A stretch of 64,000 nt of DNA, taken from the NCBI RefSeq assembly GCF_014269185.2, contig NZ_JABWRZ020000002.1, positions 558,001 through 622,000 on the forward strand, read 5' to 3'. A program made the translations under genes and the position numbers. Below, piece by piece: positions 8,292 to 17,235 of the stretch. Under the pieces are notes generated by a model. The model saw only the letters and a program-made list of their open reading frames with translations, was not told the origin of the DNA and ran no database searches. How positions within the stretch are numbered: position 1 is the stretch's first letter; every line of letters begins with the position of its first letter. This stretch comes from Pseudomonas oryzicola (GTDB lineage Bacteria > Pseudomonadota > Gammaproteobacteria > Pseudomonadales > Pseudomonadaceae).

Positions 8292-10702
8292 CACGCCGTT
8301 TCGTCAGCCGTCCGCGCGTTGTCCTGCACCAGTACCAGGCTCTGCGGCGAAGACAGGGCAATGCCTTCGGCACGCAAACGCCCAAGGATGGTGAACAGCA
8401 GGTCGCTGCGGGTACCCGACACCTGCCGCGGCCCCGCCACGTAACCACTCACGCCGATCACCATGCCACTGCTGGTCAGATCCTTGAACGACACCGACGT
8501 GGCCGGAGCGTCGAGAATTGCCTCATGCTCCTGATACGCCGCCAACAAAAGCTCACGCACGCGGTTGGCATCGGTCTCCAGCGGCAAGGTCAGGGTGATA
8601 CCGACCACACCCAGCGCATTGCCCATGGTCACGTTACGTACGTTCTGGGAAATGAACTGCGAGTTGGGCACGATCACCGTCGAACGGTCGGACATCTGGA
8701 TCTCGGTGGCGCGCACGTTGATGCGCCGGATATCGCCCTCGACACCAGCCAGGCTGACCCAGTCGCCCACCTTAACCGGGCGCTCGGTCAGCAGGATCAG
8801 GCCGGAGATGAAGTTCTGCACGATCTGCTGCAAGCCGAAACCGATACCCACCGACAGGGCACTGACCACCCAGGTCAGGCTGGTGAGGTTGATGCGCAAG
8901 GTCGACATCACCAGCATGGCCAGGAAGATGAAGCCCAGGTAACCCACCAGGGTGACCAACGAGGCGCGCATGCCAGCGTCCATGTCGGTTTCCGGCAGCA
9001 GACGCTCACTCAGCCAGCGCTTGACCACGCGGATGGCGAACAGCCCGCCGAAGAAAATCACCAGCGCCAGCAGGATGTCCTGGGGCACGATGTTCATGTT
9101 GCCGAGCAGCTTGCCACCGGTCCCGTCCCAGTCAGCCAGGCTCAGCAGCAGCTCGCTGGGGCTGGTACCCGACGGCATCAGGGCCAGCAACAGCGCCAGG
9201 AACAGAACCACGGTGCGGCCGATACCGGCAAGGATGGTGCTGGCCTGAGCCTGGTGACGGGGAGCCAAACCCAGGGTCGAGGCTAGCGTCAGGCCACCGG
9301 GCTGGCGCGGCGACAGCAAGGTTTCGCACAGGTCGCCAAGGAAGGTGGTCAGCAAGTAGGCACAGGTGATCACCAGGCTGACCCACAGCAGTTTGGCGGT
9401 GAGGAAGTAGGCGAGCGTCAGGTAACCGGCAAGCAGGGCCAGCAGAATCAGTGTCAGCCAGATCACCATCACGAACGGAATCAACCCGGCCAGGCCCGTG
9501 GGGCGCTGCAGGTCATGCTTGCGCAGGGTGCGGCGATAACGCAGCAGTGCACCGGCGAAGGTAACCGACACCACCAGCGCAGTGAGACCGTTGACGGCCA
9601 CGGTCAACGCCAGGCTGGCGCCGATAACGCTGTTGATGCGCTCCATGGTCATCATGACCATCAGCGCCAGCGCCAGCACCTTGGGGAACCAGCCCAGCGC
9701 GCTGGCCACTTCGTCATGGATCGGCGGCAGGCGCCAGGACGGCCGCTGCAGCATCAGCATGGCCCGGCCCAGGCCGGTGATGAAGGCACTGAACACCACC
9801 AGAGCGAGCACATGGTTGGCCAGGCTGGCGATATCGGAGCCCAGTTCGGCGCTGCTCTCCAGCCCCCAACGCAGCAGCGAAACCGAGCCGGCGATGGTGC
9901 CCAGGGTTGCCAGGCTCACGCCCAACGCCAACGAACTGCGGCGCAGGCGGCCTTCCGGCAGCCAGCGGACCATGGCGCTGGCCAGCAGGCGCTCGAATAC
10001 ACGGCGCACCAAGGTCCAGACCAGAATCGCCGCCACCAGGCTGGTGATGAACAACCAGCGGTGCTCGGCGCTGAAGGCACTGCCAATGGCATCGGCCGCC
10101 TCGCCACGCAGGTCACGCAAGCGCGCCACATCATCCTGGGTGGGGCGAATGATGCTCTGCCAGAATGCCGGGCTGAGCGGCGAGGCTGCGCGGCTGGTGA
10201 TCTGCGAGTTGAACTGGCTGCGGCGCAGGTTGACGATCTGCGTAGACAGGTCGCGCGCCGACTGGGTCAGCTTGATGGCCTGGTCCTGCTGCGCCACCAG
10301 TGCCTTTTTCTCAGCCTCCAGTTCCTTGCGCTGCTGGGTCAGGGCTGCTGCTTCGTCCGGCTGACGCGGGCCGATGACCTTGAGCTTGTCATCGAGTTTT
10401 TCCACGTCGGCAGTGCGCAGGGCGCTCAATGCATCAGCCTGGCGTTGAACCTGCACGGCGCCGAGTCGCAGTTGCGACAGCAGGTCGTCGTTGGCCTCGC
10501 TGGTTACGCCCTGGCGGATCTGATCCAGGCGTTCGCTCAGTTGCTCGAAGCTGGCGTTTTCATCCAGCACGGGCGCTTCGGCGACAGCCAGGTTGGATAA
10601 CGGCGTGGCGTTGGCCGACCAGGCAGGGCTGGCAACAACCAGCATAAAGGCCACCAGGACCAGCAGGCCTGGGCAATAACGGGCAAGGCTGACACGCCTC
10701 AT
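8291..10702 (-). CDS. Large MscS/MscK-type mechanosensitive channel (DUF3772 family)
   Basis: Inner-membrane tension-gated channel thought to release solutes on hypo-osmotic shock. About 803 residues. An N-terminal signal-like helix is followed by a periplasmic helical region with coiled-coil character (about 45-150), a DUF3772-type segment (about 130-190), around ten membrane helices, and a C-terminal MscS core. The core has the glycine/alanine-rich pore helix near ALSVGIGFGLQQIVQNFISG and the beta domain with RPVKVGDWV and NSQFISQNVRN. I start at ATG 10702, eight bases after GAGG. A TTG 18 bp upstream is less likely. Length places it with the large MscK-like proteins rather than MscS (about 280 aa). 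Confidence 0.9.
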   Translation of the reverse strand: MRRVSLARYCPGLLVLVAFMLVVASPAWSANATPLSNLAVAEAPVLDENASFEQLSERLDQIRQGVTSEANDDLLSQLRLGAVQVQRQADALSALRTADVEKLDDKLKVIGPRQPDEAAALTQQRKELEAEKKALVAQQDQAIKLTQSARDLSTQIVNLRRSQFNSQITSRAASPLSPAFWQSIIRPTQDDVARLRDLRGEAADAIGSAFSAEHRWLFITSLVAAILVWTLVRRVFERLLASAMVRWLPEGRLRRSSLALGVSLATLGTIAGSVSLLRWGLESSAELGSDIASLANHVLALVVFSAFITGLGRAMLMLQRPSWRLPPIHDEVASALGWFPKVLALALMVMMTMERINSVIGASLALTVAVNGLTALVVSVTFAGALLRYRRTLRKHDLQRPTGLAGLIPFVMVIWLTLILLALLAGYLTLAYFLTAKLLWVSLVITCAYLLTTFLGDLCETLLSPRQPGGLTLASTLGLAPRHQAQASTILAGIGRTVVLFLALLLALMPSGTSPSELLLSLADWDGTGGKLLGNMNIVPQDILLALVIFFGGLFAIRVVKRWLSERLLPETDMDAGMRASLVTLVGYLGFIFLAMLVMSTLRINLTSLTWVVSALSVGIGFGLQQIVQNFISGLILLTERPVKVGDWVSLAGVEGDIRRINVRATEIQMSDRSTVIVPNSQFISQNVRNVTMGNALGVVGITLTLPLETDANRVRELLLAAYQEHEAILDAPATSVSFKDLTSSGMVIGVSGYVAGPRQVSGTRSDLLFTILGRLRAEGIALSSPQSLVLVQDNARTADETA

Positions 10703-10757
10703 CGAATATTCCTCTTGCAATTCGATTTGGCGGGGGATTCTACGCGGCTTCAGGCCT

Positions 10758-11810
10758 TCAGGAGAGTGCCGTTTCTCGCTTGAGCAGTTGCGCTTTGCGC
10801 GCTACGCCCCAGCGATAGCCGCTGATGTCGCCGTCGCGGCGCACCACCCGATGACAAGGGATCGCCACAGCAATGTGGTTGGCCGCGCAGGCCATCGCCA
10901 CCGCACGTACCGCTTTCGGCGCACCAATGCGCTCGGCGATCTCGGTATAGCTGACCCGGCTACCGGCCGGCACCTCACGCAGGGCCTGCCACACTCGCTC
11001 CTGGAAGGCGGTGCCCTGCACATCCAGCGGCAGGGCCAGGCCCAATGACGGCGCTTCGACAAAGCCCACCACTTCGGCAACCAGCTGTTCGTAGGCGCTA
11101 TCGCCGCCGATCAGCCTGGCCTTGGGAAACTGGTCCTGCAGGTCGCGCAGCAAAGCTTCGGGGTCGTCGCCCAGCAGGATCGCGCAGATGCCCTTCTCGC
11201 TCTGGGCCACCAAAATCGCGCCCAGCGAACACTGGCCAAGGGCGAAGTGAATGGTCGCCCCGGCACCACCGGCGCGGTATTGCCGCGGGCGCATGCCCAG
11301 GCGTTGCTCGGCGCTTTCGTAGAAACGGCTGTTGGAGTTGTAGCCGGCGTCGTAGATGGCATCGGTGACCGAACGCTGGCCATCCCCCAGGTGCGAACGC
11401 AGGCGTCGGGCACGGAAGGCCGTGGCGTAGGCCTTGGGGGTAAGGCCGGTTTCGGCCTTGAACAGCCGGTGCAGGTGGAACGGGCTGATGGCCAGCTCGG
11501 CGCTGAGCTGGTCCAGGCTGGGCGCGGGGTCGCACGCTTCGATCAGGCGGCAGGCGCGGGTGATCAGCTGGCTGTGGCGACAGGGCGTGGTGGTTGCGGT
11601 GCAGCGTTTGCACGCGCGGTAACCGTCCGCTTCGGCGGCGGCCGGGGTGTCATAGAACGCAACGTTGCTACGTTTGGCCAGGCGTGACTTGCAGCCGGGC
11701 TGGCAATAGATACCGGTGGTGCGCACGGCGTAGACGAAGTGGCCGCGGGCAGCGGTGTCCCGGGATTCTACGGCTTGCCAGCGTTGCTCGGGGGTGGTGT
11801 AGAAATTCAT
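10758..11810 (-). CDS. ada: Bifunctional Ada: methylphosphotriester/O6-methylguanine methyltransferase and AraC-type activator
   Basis: Repairs alkylated DNA and, once methylated, activates the adaptive response. The N-terminal Zn domain has Cys36, Cys40, Cys67 and Cys70; Cys36 is the phosphotriester methyl acceptor by alignment with E. coli Cys38. An AraC-type helix-turn-helix follows at about 85-178 (FHLHRLFKAETGLTPKAY; GYNSNSRFYE). The C-terminal O6-alkylguanine transferase has the suicide Cys319 in IPCHRV. At 350 residues, all domains are intact. The alkA-type glycosylase lies just upstream on the same strand (41 bp between), as expected for a shared alkylation regulon. Confidence 0.96.
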   Translation of the reverse strand: MNFYTTPEQRWQAVESRDTAARGHFVYAVRTTGIYCQPGCKSRLAKRSNVAFYDTPAAAEADGYRACKRCTATTTPCRHSQLITRACRLIEACDPAPSLDQLSAELAISPFHLHRLFKAETGLTPKAYATAFRARRLRSHLGDGQRSVTDAIYDAGYNSNSRFYESAEQRLGMRPRQYRAGGAGATIHFALGQCSLGAILVAQSEKGICAILLGDDPEALLRDLQDQFPKARLIGGDSAYEQLVAEVVGFVEAPSLGLALPLDVQGTAFQERVWQALREVPAGSRVSYTEIAERIGAPKAVRAVAMACAANHIAVAIPCHRVVRRDGDISGYRWGVARKAQLLKRETALS

Positions 11811-11850
11811 TGGTCAGTGTCCTGATAGGTTGCTGCCTGTGCCGCCCTCT

Positions 11851-12477
11851 TCAGGCCCGCCACAGGTACCACGCCGCCACGGTGCGATACGGCCGCCAAC
11901 CGCCCCCCAGAGAGCGCATCTGTGCCGGCGTCGGCGCCTTGTCCAGGCCTTTCAGCCGCCGGTATCCCTCACGCACGCCGAAATCGTCCACCGGCAGCAC
12001 ATCCGAACGGGCCAGGCTATAGATCAACAACATTTCCACTGTCCACCGCCCTACCCCGCGCAGCGCCACCAGCCGCTCGATCAACGCCTCGTCGGCCATG
12101 GCCATGGCTTCTTCCCGGGTCGGCACCAGGCCCTCCAGCCGGGCCTGGGCAATGCCCTGTACCGTCGCCATCTTGCTTGCCGAAAAGCCACAGGCGCGCA
12201 TCGTTTCCGGGGTAATCGCCAACAACTGTTCCGGCTCTGGGAACGCGGTGTCCGGGAACAGCGCCAGCAACCGCCCGATAATCGCTTCTGCGGCACGGGC
12301 ATGCAGTTGCTGGTAGGCAATGGCCCGCACCAGCACTTCATAGGGTTCACGCCCCGGTGTGGCCTGGTGCAGGCAAGGCCCGGTCGCGGCGATATGCCGT
12401 GACCAGTCCGGGTCGAGCGCCGCCAGGTATTCAGTGGCCTCACGGTAGGCGTCAGGCGAAAGGTCGGCGAGGATCAT
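11851..12477 (-). CDS. alkA: DNA-3-methyladenine glycosylase, AlkA-type HhH-GPD
   Basis: Base-excision glycosylase removing alkylated purines. The 208-residue protein has the helix-hairpin-helix LVALRGVGRWTVEML (about 137-150), then the GPD Asp pair in LPVDDFGVRE (Asp164/165), one of which is the expected catalytic residue. It lacks the N-terminal beta domain of E. coli AlkA (282 aa) and resembles the shorter single-domain enzymes. Start at ATG 12477 follows a perfect GGAGG; a longer frame to 12669 would overlap the divergent sigma-factor gene. It lies 41 bp before ada on the same strand, which suggests alkylation induction. Confidence 0.9.
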   Translation of the reverse strand: MILADLSPDAYREATEYLAALDPDWSRHIAATGPCLHQATPGREPYEVLVRAIAYQQLHARAAEAIIGRLLALFPDTAFPEPEQLLAITPETMRACGFSASKMATVQGIAQARLEGLVPTREEAMAMADEALIERLVALRGVGRWTVEMLLIYSLARSDVLPVDDFGVREGYRRLKGLDKAPTPAQMRSLGGGWRPYRTVAAWYLWRA

Positions 12478-12596
12478 GGCACCTCCATCAGGTCGATTGC
12501 AGGTCCAGCTTAGCGCAGCCATGCAATGGGTAAACGCCGGTTCTTGCGCGGTAATTGCTCGCATACCGTTGCCCAGTAGCCTCATCCCCGCATAGA

Positions 12597-12616
12597 ATTG
12601 AGAACCATTCACAATC
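12597..12616 (+). promoter_or_regulatory. Candidate Fur box upstream of the ECF sigma gene
   Basis: The stretch ATTGAGAACCATTCACAATC resembles Pseudomonas Fur sites (TGAGAATCATTATCA-like), about 30 bp before the FecI-like gene. Iron-repressed expression is usual for this sigma family. The match is imperfect. Confidence 0.5.
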
Positions 12617-12646
12617 GCATGCGCACGGAACCGGGCCTTCACCAAG

Positions 12647-13162
12647 ATGCAGACCAACGACATGCTCAAGCCGGCCGAGGTCGCTCTGCTCTATCAGGCC
12701 CATCACACCTGGCTTCGCGGCTGGCTACGCAGCCGGGTCGGGTGCAGCGAGCATGCCGCCGACCTGGCCCAGGATACCTTCGTGCGGCTGTTGCGGGCGC
12801 GCCAGGTGTCGCCACTGAAGGAGCCACGCGCCTACCTCAGCAGCATTGCCCGTGGCCTGATGATCGACCAGTTCCGCCGCCGCGCGCTGGAACGGGCCTT
12901 CCAGGAAAGCCTGGCCCATCTGCCCGAAGCCCACGTGCCCAGCGAAGAACATCGACTGGTCATACTGGATACCCTGGCGCGCCTCGACCAGGCCTTGCAG
13001 CAACTGAAGCCGCGCGCTCGCCAGGCATTCCTGCTGGCGCAACTCGAGGGTTTGAGCATCGTGCGGATTGCCCAACGCCTGAACGTGTCGCGCGCCACGG
13101 TCGAGCGTGACCTGGCCAAGGCCCTGGGCGCCTGCTACCGGTTGCGCTATGCCGATGCCTGA
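12647..13162 (+). CDS. FecI-like ECF sigma factor
   Basis: Extracytoplasmic-function sigma factor of the iron-starvation type, 171 residues. Sigma-2 region at about 12-80 has HAADLAQDTFVRLL and the YLSSIARGLMIDQFRR segment. Sigma-4 region at about 108-162 has RLDQALQQLKPRARQAFLLAQLEGLSI-type helices and the recognition helix IAQRLNVSRATVERDL. The gene overlaps the downstream FecR gene, so the two are translationally coupled. A Fur-like box lies just upstream. Such sigma/FecR pairs normally act with a TonB-dependent siderophore or haem receptor, but none is present here. Start at 12647; an ATG at 12662 is an alternative. Confidence 0.92.
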   Translation: MQTNDMLKPAEVALLYQAHHTWLRGWLRSRVGCSEHAADLAQDTFVRLLRARQVSPLKEPRAYLSSIARGLMIDQFRRRALERAFQESLAHLPEAHVPSEEHRLVILDTLARLDQALQQLKPRARQAFLLAQLEGLSIVRIAQRLNVSRATVERDLAKALGACYRLRYADA

Positions 13163-14105
13163 CAGCACGCCCGCGCAGGCGCACGTTGACCAGGCGATCG
13201 ACTGGCTGGTGAAGCTGCGCTTCGACCGCCCCAGCCCACGTCTCGAGCAGCAGTTCCAGCAATGGTTGGCCAGCCACCCGCACAACCCCCTGGCCTGGCA
13301 GCGAGTGAGTCGCCTTGGCGACGAGCTGGCCGGGCTACCCAACGACCTGAGCCGGCGCACCCTGCAGACGTGCCAGCAGCAACGCAGCAGTCGCCGCGAC
13401 CACCTCAAGCTGCTGGCCTTGCTGGCCGGGGCCGGCAGCCTGGGCTGGGCCGCGCGTGAACCGCTGGGCCTGCCTCAGTTGCTGGCCGACAGCCGTACCG
13501 CCACTGGCGAGCGCCGCCAACTGCAAGGCAGCGATGGCAGCCACATCCAGCTCAATACTGCCAGCGCCATCGACCTGCACTACAGTGCCGGGCAACGCCG
13601 ACTGCAACTGCTGCGCGGCGAGGTAAGCCTGGACAGCAACCCCAACGACAACCGCCCATTCCGCATCGACACGCGCGTCGGCCCTATGACCACCCTCGGC
13701 GGCCAACTGCTGCTGCGCGAGAACGAGCACGGCCTGCTGTTGGCAGTGCGCCGGGGTGACGTCACGCTGTTCCCCGCCTCTGCCTCGCCACGCCGGGTGC
13801 TGTCTGGCGAAACCTTGCAGGTGTGGGCCAGCGGCAGCTTCCAGGCGGTGACGCTGCGCAGCGATCCATGGGGTTGGACCGACGGAGTGCTCAGCGTGCA
13901 ACAGATGCCGCTGGGCGAGTTCATCGCCGAGCTCGCCCGCTACCGCCCGGGCCTGCTGCGCTGCGCACCCGAGGTGGCCGGGCTGACCGTGTCCGGCACC
14001 TACCAGTTGAACGACACCGGGCAGATCCTGCAGTTGCTCACCCGCAGCCTGCCGGTGCGGGTCGATTATCGCACGCGCTATTGGGTGAGCATCGCCGCGG
14101 CCTGA
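13149..14105 (+). CDS. FecR-family anti-sigma/sigma regulator
   Basis: Cytoplasmic-membrane regulator that holds the ECF sigma factor until a receptor signal arrives. About 318 residues: a DUF4880-type N-terminus (IDWLVKLRFDRPSP; FQQWLASHPHNPLAWQRV), a membrane-like helix around 90-110 (LLALLAGAGSLGWAA), the periplasmic FecR domain (about 115-225, GSDGSHIQLNTASAIDL) and a C-terminal secretin/STN-like segment (MPLGEFIAELARYRPG). The start at 13149 overlaps the sigma gene by 14 bp; ATG at 13155 is equally possible. No TonB-dependent receptor follows; the next gene is convergent. Confidence 0.9.
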   Translation: MPMPDSTPAQAHVDQAIDWLVKLRFDRPSPRLEQQFQQWLASHPHNPLAWQRVSRLGDELAGLPNDLSRRTLQTCQQQRSSRRDHLKLLALLAGAGSLGWAAREPLGLPQLLADSRTATGERRQLQGSDGSHIQLNTASAIDLHYSAGQRRLQLLRGEVSLDSNPNDNRPFRIDTRVGPMTTLGGQLLLRENEHGLLLAVRRGDVTLFPASASPRRVLSGETLQVWASGSFQAVTLRSDPWGWTDGVLSVQQMPLGEFIAELARYRPGLLRCAPEVAGLTVSGTYQLNDTGQILQLLTRSLPVRVDYRTRYWVSIAAA

Positions 14106-14111
14106 ATACCC

Positions 14112-15269
14112 TCAGTCAGCCAACGCCCGCAAACGCCCCGCACGCCGGTACGACTGCCGGGCAAAGCACACGAACAAGCCGGCCATCAGTGCCAGCGCCA
14201 TCGGCAGACCATGCGGCGCCACGTCCATCGCCGCACCGCTCAACAGCGGCCCGACCAGGCTACCGACACCCCACAGCAACCCTACGCTGGCGTTGGCGGT
14301 AACCAGGTCCTGGCCCTTGAAGCGCTGCCCGATCAACACCAGCGCCAAGGTGTAGATACCTCCGGCCACGGCCCCCAGCAGCACCAGCAGCGGCCAGAGC
14401 AGCCAGGCCATGTTCAGCAGCCATGGCAAGCCGATACCGATCGCCATCGCCACCAGCCCGCAGGCCAGGTGCAGCCCGGTACGTTCGACCCGGTCGGCCA
14501 ACCAGCCCAGCGGCAGCTGGAACAGCATGTCGCCGGCAAACACCACCGTCACCATCAACGCCGCCACGCCCACGGCAAAGCCATGGCTGCTGGCATAGAC
14601 CGGCAGCAGCGACAGCACCACCGCATCGAAGAACGAGAAGAACAGCACCGCCACGCACAACGCCGGTGCCACGCGGAAGAAACCGGCCAGGCCGAAGCTT
14701 TTGTCGCCTTCTTCATGTTCGACAAAGTCGTTGGGCACGGTCAGCACGATGCACAGCAATGCCAGGCCATAGCAGGCGGTGACCACGGCGATGATCCATG
14801 GGCTGTCGGCACCCAGCACGGCCAGCATGGCCGGGCCGAGCACCTGGAAGCCGGTGAAACTGGTGGCGTACAGGGCCATGATCTTGCCGCGGTTATGTTC
14901 CGGGCACAGTTCGTTGACCCACGATTCGCCGAGGATGATGGCGATACCCATGCCCAGCCCCAGGCCCAGGCGCAGTAACGCCAGCAGCCACAGGGAGCCG
15001 AACGCCGATTCGAGCAGGGCGATACTTACTGTGCACAGGCTGAAGCACAGCAGATAGAGGGTGCGCCGGGTGAAATGGCGGCAGCAGCAATCGACCAGAA
15101 ACGCCGAGAGCATCATGCCCGCAGCAGGAATGGCCGAGATGACGCCGATCTCCAGCGTGCTCGCCCCGGCCTCATGCAGGCGCAACGACACCAGCGGCAG
15201 GCTGGCTCCCAGGCTGAAACCCACAACCGAGACGGCGAACAACAGGCCCGCCAGCAAACGCATGTTCAT
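14112..15269 (-). CDS. MFS transporter (YcaD-like)
   Basis: A major-facilitator protein of 385 residues with 12 predicted helices. The MFS motif-A-like sequence after helix 2 is weak, but G-rich helix 4 (RLGLGLGMGIAIILGESWVNELCP) and the ALYATSFTGFQVLGP helix 5 match the YcaD-type group of inner-membrane exporters. Start at 15269 is set by AAGGAG six bases upstream. It converges on the FecR gene with only 6 bp between stop codons. Substrate unknown. Confidence 0.82.
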   Translation of the reverse strand: MNMRLLAGLLFAVSVVGFSLGASLPLVSLRLHEAGASTLEIGVISAIPAAGMMLSAFLVDCCCRHFTRRTLYLLCFSLCTVSIALLESAFGSLWLLALLRLGLGLGMGIAIILGESWVNELCPEHNRGKIMALYATSFTGFQVLGPAMLAVLGADSPWIIAVVTACYGLALLCIVLTVPNDFVEHEEGDKSFGLAGFFRVAPALCVAVLFFSFFDAVVLSLLPVYASSHGFAVGVAALMVTVVFAGDMLFQLPLGWLADRVERTGLHLACGLVAMAIGIGLPWLLNMAWLLWPLLVLLGAVAGGIYTLALVLIGQRFKGQDLVTANASVGLLWGVGSLVGPLLSGAAMDVAPHGLPMALALMAGLFVCFARQSYRRAGRLRALAD

Positions 15270-15560
15270 GTACCACTCCTTGCAAACCAAAAAGACGTGC
15301 AGACACAGGCGCGCACGCCAGGACGGCGCGCGACGCGAAAGCGCAGATCAGGTCAGGCGAGGTGTGGCGAGAAGGTGAAGGCAAACAGCACGCTGCGGCG
15401 GCGCTTGAGCACAGTGTCGCTCGGCCACGCACGACGCAGAGCCTGGAGAGCAGGCTGGCGGGCGTTTGGCTGGGACTGGGTACGGCGCATTGCTATGGCT
15501 ACTACGCAGGTGGCTGGGGAAGAGGCGGCACTCTAGGCCAAGGGGGTCAGGTCGTCAATC
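15270..15560. other. Intergenic stretch of about 290 bp with no supported gene
   Basis: This lies between the YcaD-like MFS gene (whose promoter must be here) and the fsr terminator. Open frames here are arginine/alanine-rich and lack a convincing ribosome site. I see no repeat or RNA signature. Confidence 0.4.
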
Positions 15561-15585
15561 GCCGGGGCTGCCTTGCAGCCCCGGC
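15561..15585 (-). terminator. Hairpin after the Fsr-type exporter gene
   Basis: A perfect 11-bp stem GCCGGGGCTGC/GCAGCCCCGGC with a CTT loop lies 4 bp beyond the minus-strand stop codon. The T-tract is weak, but position and stability suggest a terminator. Confidence 0.6.
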
Positions 15586-15589
15586 AAGA

Positions 15590-16801
15590 TCAATGCTTAC
15601 CGGTACTCGGCAAGAACACCGCCAACAACCCGAACAATGGCAGGAACGAGCACAGCCCATATACATATTCGATGCCGCGCAGGTCTGCCACATACCCCAG
15701 CAGTGCCGCGCCAATGCCGCCGAAGCCGAACATCAGCCCGAAGAAAATGCCGGCGATCATGCCGACGCTGCCTGGTACCAGCTCCTGCGCATACACCACG
15801 ATGGCGGAAAACGCCGAAGCCAGGATGAAACCGATCACCACGCTCAGCACCGCGGTCCAGAACAGGTCGGCATACGGCAGTGCCAGGGTGAACGGCGCCG
15901 CGCCGAGGATCGAGAACCAGATCACCGCCTTGCGCCCGATGCGGTCACCGATGGGCCCACCAAAGAACGTACCCGCCGCCACCGCACCGAGGAACAGGAA
16001 CAGGTGCAGCTGCGAGCTGGCCACCGATACCTGGAATTTCTCGATCAGGTAGAAGGTGAAGTAGCTGGTGAAGCTGGCCATGTAGAAGTACTTGGAGAAC
16101 ACCAGCAGCCCCAGCACGATCAGCGCCGCGACCACCCGCGTGCGGGAAATGCCGTGGGTCGCCTGCACCACCTTGCGCGCCTTGGCCTGGTTGAGGTGTT
16201 CCTTGTACCAGTTGCGCAGCATCAGGGTGACGCACAGGAAGAACAACGCGGCCAGGCCGAACCAGGCCACATGGCTCTGGCCGAACGGAATGACGATCGC
16301 CGCCGCCAGCAGCGGACCCAGCGCCGAACCGCTGTTGCCACCCACCTGGAAAGTCGACTGGGCCAGGCCGAAACGCCCGCCCGAAGCCAGGCGGGCGATG
16401 CGCGAGGTCTCCGGGTGGAAGGTCGATGAGCCGATGCCTACCAGCGCCGACGCCAGCAAGATCATGGGGAAGCTGCCGACGAAAGCCAGCATCACGATGC
16501 CCACCAGGGTGCACAGGGTGCCGAGCGGTAACAGGTTGGGTGCTGGCCGGCGGTCGGTGAAGAAGCCGACCCAGGGCTGCAGTAACGAGGCCGTGATCTG
16601 GAAGGTCAGGGTGATCATGCCGATCTGGGCGAAACTCAAGTCGTAGTTGGCCTTGAGCATCGGATAGATCGCCGGCAGCACCGACTGGATCAGGTCATTG
16701 ATCAGGTGCGCCAGCGCGCAGAAACCGATGATGCGCATCACCAACGGCGTAGCGTGGCTCGCCGCTGCACTGGTGGACGCCGTGGAGGCGCTGATAGCCA
16801 T
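15590..16801 (-). CDS. fsr: MFS exporter, fosmidomycin-resistance (Fsr) type
   Basis: A proton-driven drug exporter of the Fsr family, 403 residues and 12 helices. Recognisable signatures: HLINDLIQSVLPAIYPMLK in helix 1, the FTDRRPAPNLLP loop in place of the usual MFS motif A, GIGSSTFHPETSRIARLASGGR in helix 4 and FQVGGNSGSALGP in helix 5. In E. coli the homologue confers fosmidomycin tolerance; the native substrate is unknown. The N-terminus is Ser/Ala-rich and soluble. Two tandem TAGCTACC repeats lie about 50 bp upstream and may be an operator. Confidence 0.88.
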   Translation of the reverse strand: MAISASTASTSAAASHATPLVMRIIGFCALAHLINDLIQSVLPAIYPMLKANYDLSFAQIGMITLTFQITASLLQPWVGFFTDRRPAPNLLPLGTLCTLVGIVMLAFVGSFPMILLASALVGIGSSTFHPETSRIARLASGGRFGLAQSTFQVGGNSGSALGPLLAAAIVIPFGQSHVAWFGLAALFFLCVTLMLRNWYKEHLNQAKARKVVQATHGISRTRVVAALIVLGLLVFSKYFYMASFTSYFTFYLIEKFQVSVASSQLHLFLFLGAVAAGTFFGGPIGDRIGRKAVIWFSILGAAPFTLALPYADLFWTAVLSVVIGFILASAFSAIVVYAQELVPGSVGMIAGIFFGLMFGFGGIGAALLGYVADLRGIEYVYGLCSFLPLFGLLAVFLPSTGKH

Positions 16802-16850
16802 GTGCCTGAATCTCCGTCCGTAGTCTGGGATCCGATTATCAGGAAATAGA

Positions 16851-16866
16851 TAGCTACCTAGCTACC
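16851..16866 (-). promoter_or_regulatory. Tandem TAGCTACC repeat upstream of fsr
   Basis: Two adjacent perfect 8-bp repeats, each containing the palindrome TAGCTA, are followed by an A/T-rich stretch, about 50 bp before the fsr start. It looks like a repressor or activator site. No binding protein is known to me for it. Confidence 0.35.
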
Positions 16867-17053
16867 TTTTTTACAGCCCTGTCATACATTTCCTGGAAAT
16901 GGGCTGACTCCGATTAGCCCCCTCCCTGCCTCATCCCCGCCATTGCTGGGTGAAACGGCCTTGTCGCTGGCAGACCAATCCCGTCAGCGCAGGTAGAAAC
17001 CGTGCCTGGCCGCTAAGTTTTTGAAAGCGTGCAAATTTTTTTTGAAATGAGTG

Positions 17054-17082
17054 TTGACAGGGGGGCCGTTCAAGAGAATAAT
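17054..17082 (+). promoter_or_regulatory. Sigma-70 promoter of tRNA-Met
   Basis: A consensus -35 TTGACA (17054-17059) is followed by a 17-bp spacer and the -10 AATAAT (17077-17082), giving a start of transcription a few bases before the tRNA. It is the clearest vegetative promoter in the window. Confidence 0.85.
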
Positions 17083-17092
17083 GCGCGCCATC

Positions 17093-17169
17093 GGCTACAT
17101 AGCTCAGTTGGTTAGAGCATAGCATTCATAATGCTGGGGTCCGGGGTTCAAGTCCCTGTGTAGCCACCA
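17093..17169 (+). tRNA. tRNA-Met (CAU), elongator
   Basis: 77 nt including an encoded CCA end. The acceptor stem GGCTACA pairs with TGTAGCC. The D-arm is AGCTCAGTTGGTTAGAGC, the anticodon loop TTCATAA gives CAU, and the T-arm loop is GTTCAAGTC-like. The GGCTAC acceptor matches bacterial elongator tRNA-Met rather than the CAU-reading tRNA-Ile2 (GGCCCC) or initiator (CGCGGGG, with unpaired first base). A good promoter precedes it and a terminator follows, so it is a single-gene unit. Confidence 0.95.
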
Positions 17170-17180
17170 AACAAAGACGA

Positions 17181-17210
17181 AGGGCTTACCGCAAGGTAAG
17201 CCCTTTTTCT
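17181..17210 (+). terminator. Rho-independent terminator of tRNA-Met
   Basis: Stem AGGGCTTACC/GGTAAGCCCT with a GCAA tetraloop is followed by TTTTCTTT, 11 bp after the tRNA. The structure is textbook. Confidence 0.92.
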
Positions 17211-17235
17211 TTGCCTGCAGAAAACTCGCCCTCCC

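Noticed and set aside
17093..17169. tRNA-Ile2 reading CAU through lysidine
   Set aside because: Acceptor stem GGCTACA and overall sequence follow elongator tRNA-Met, not the GGCCCC-type tRNA-Ile2.
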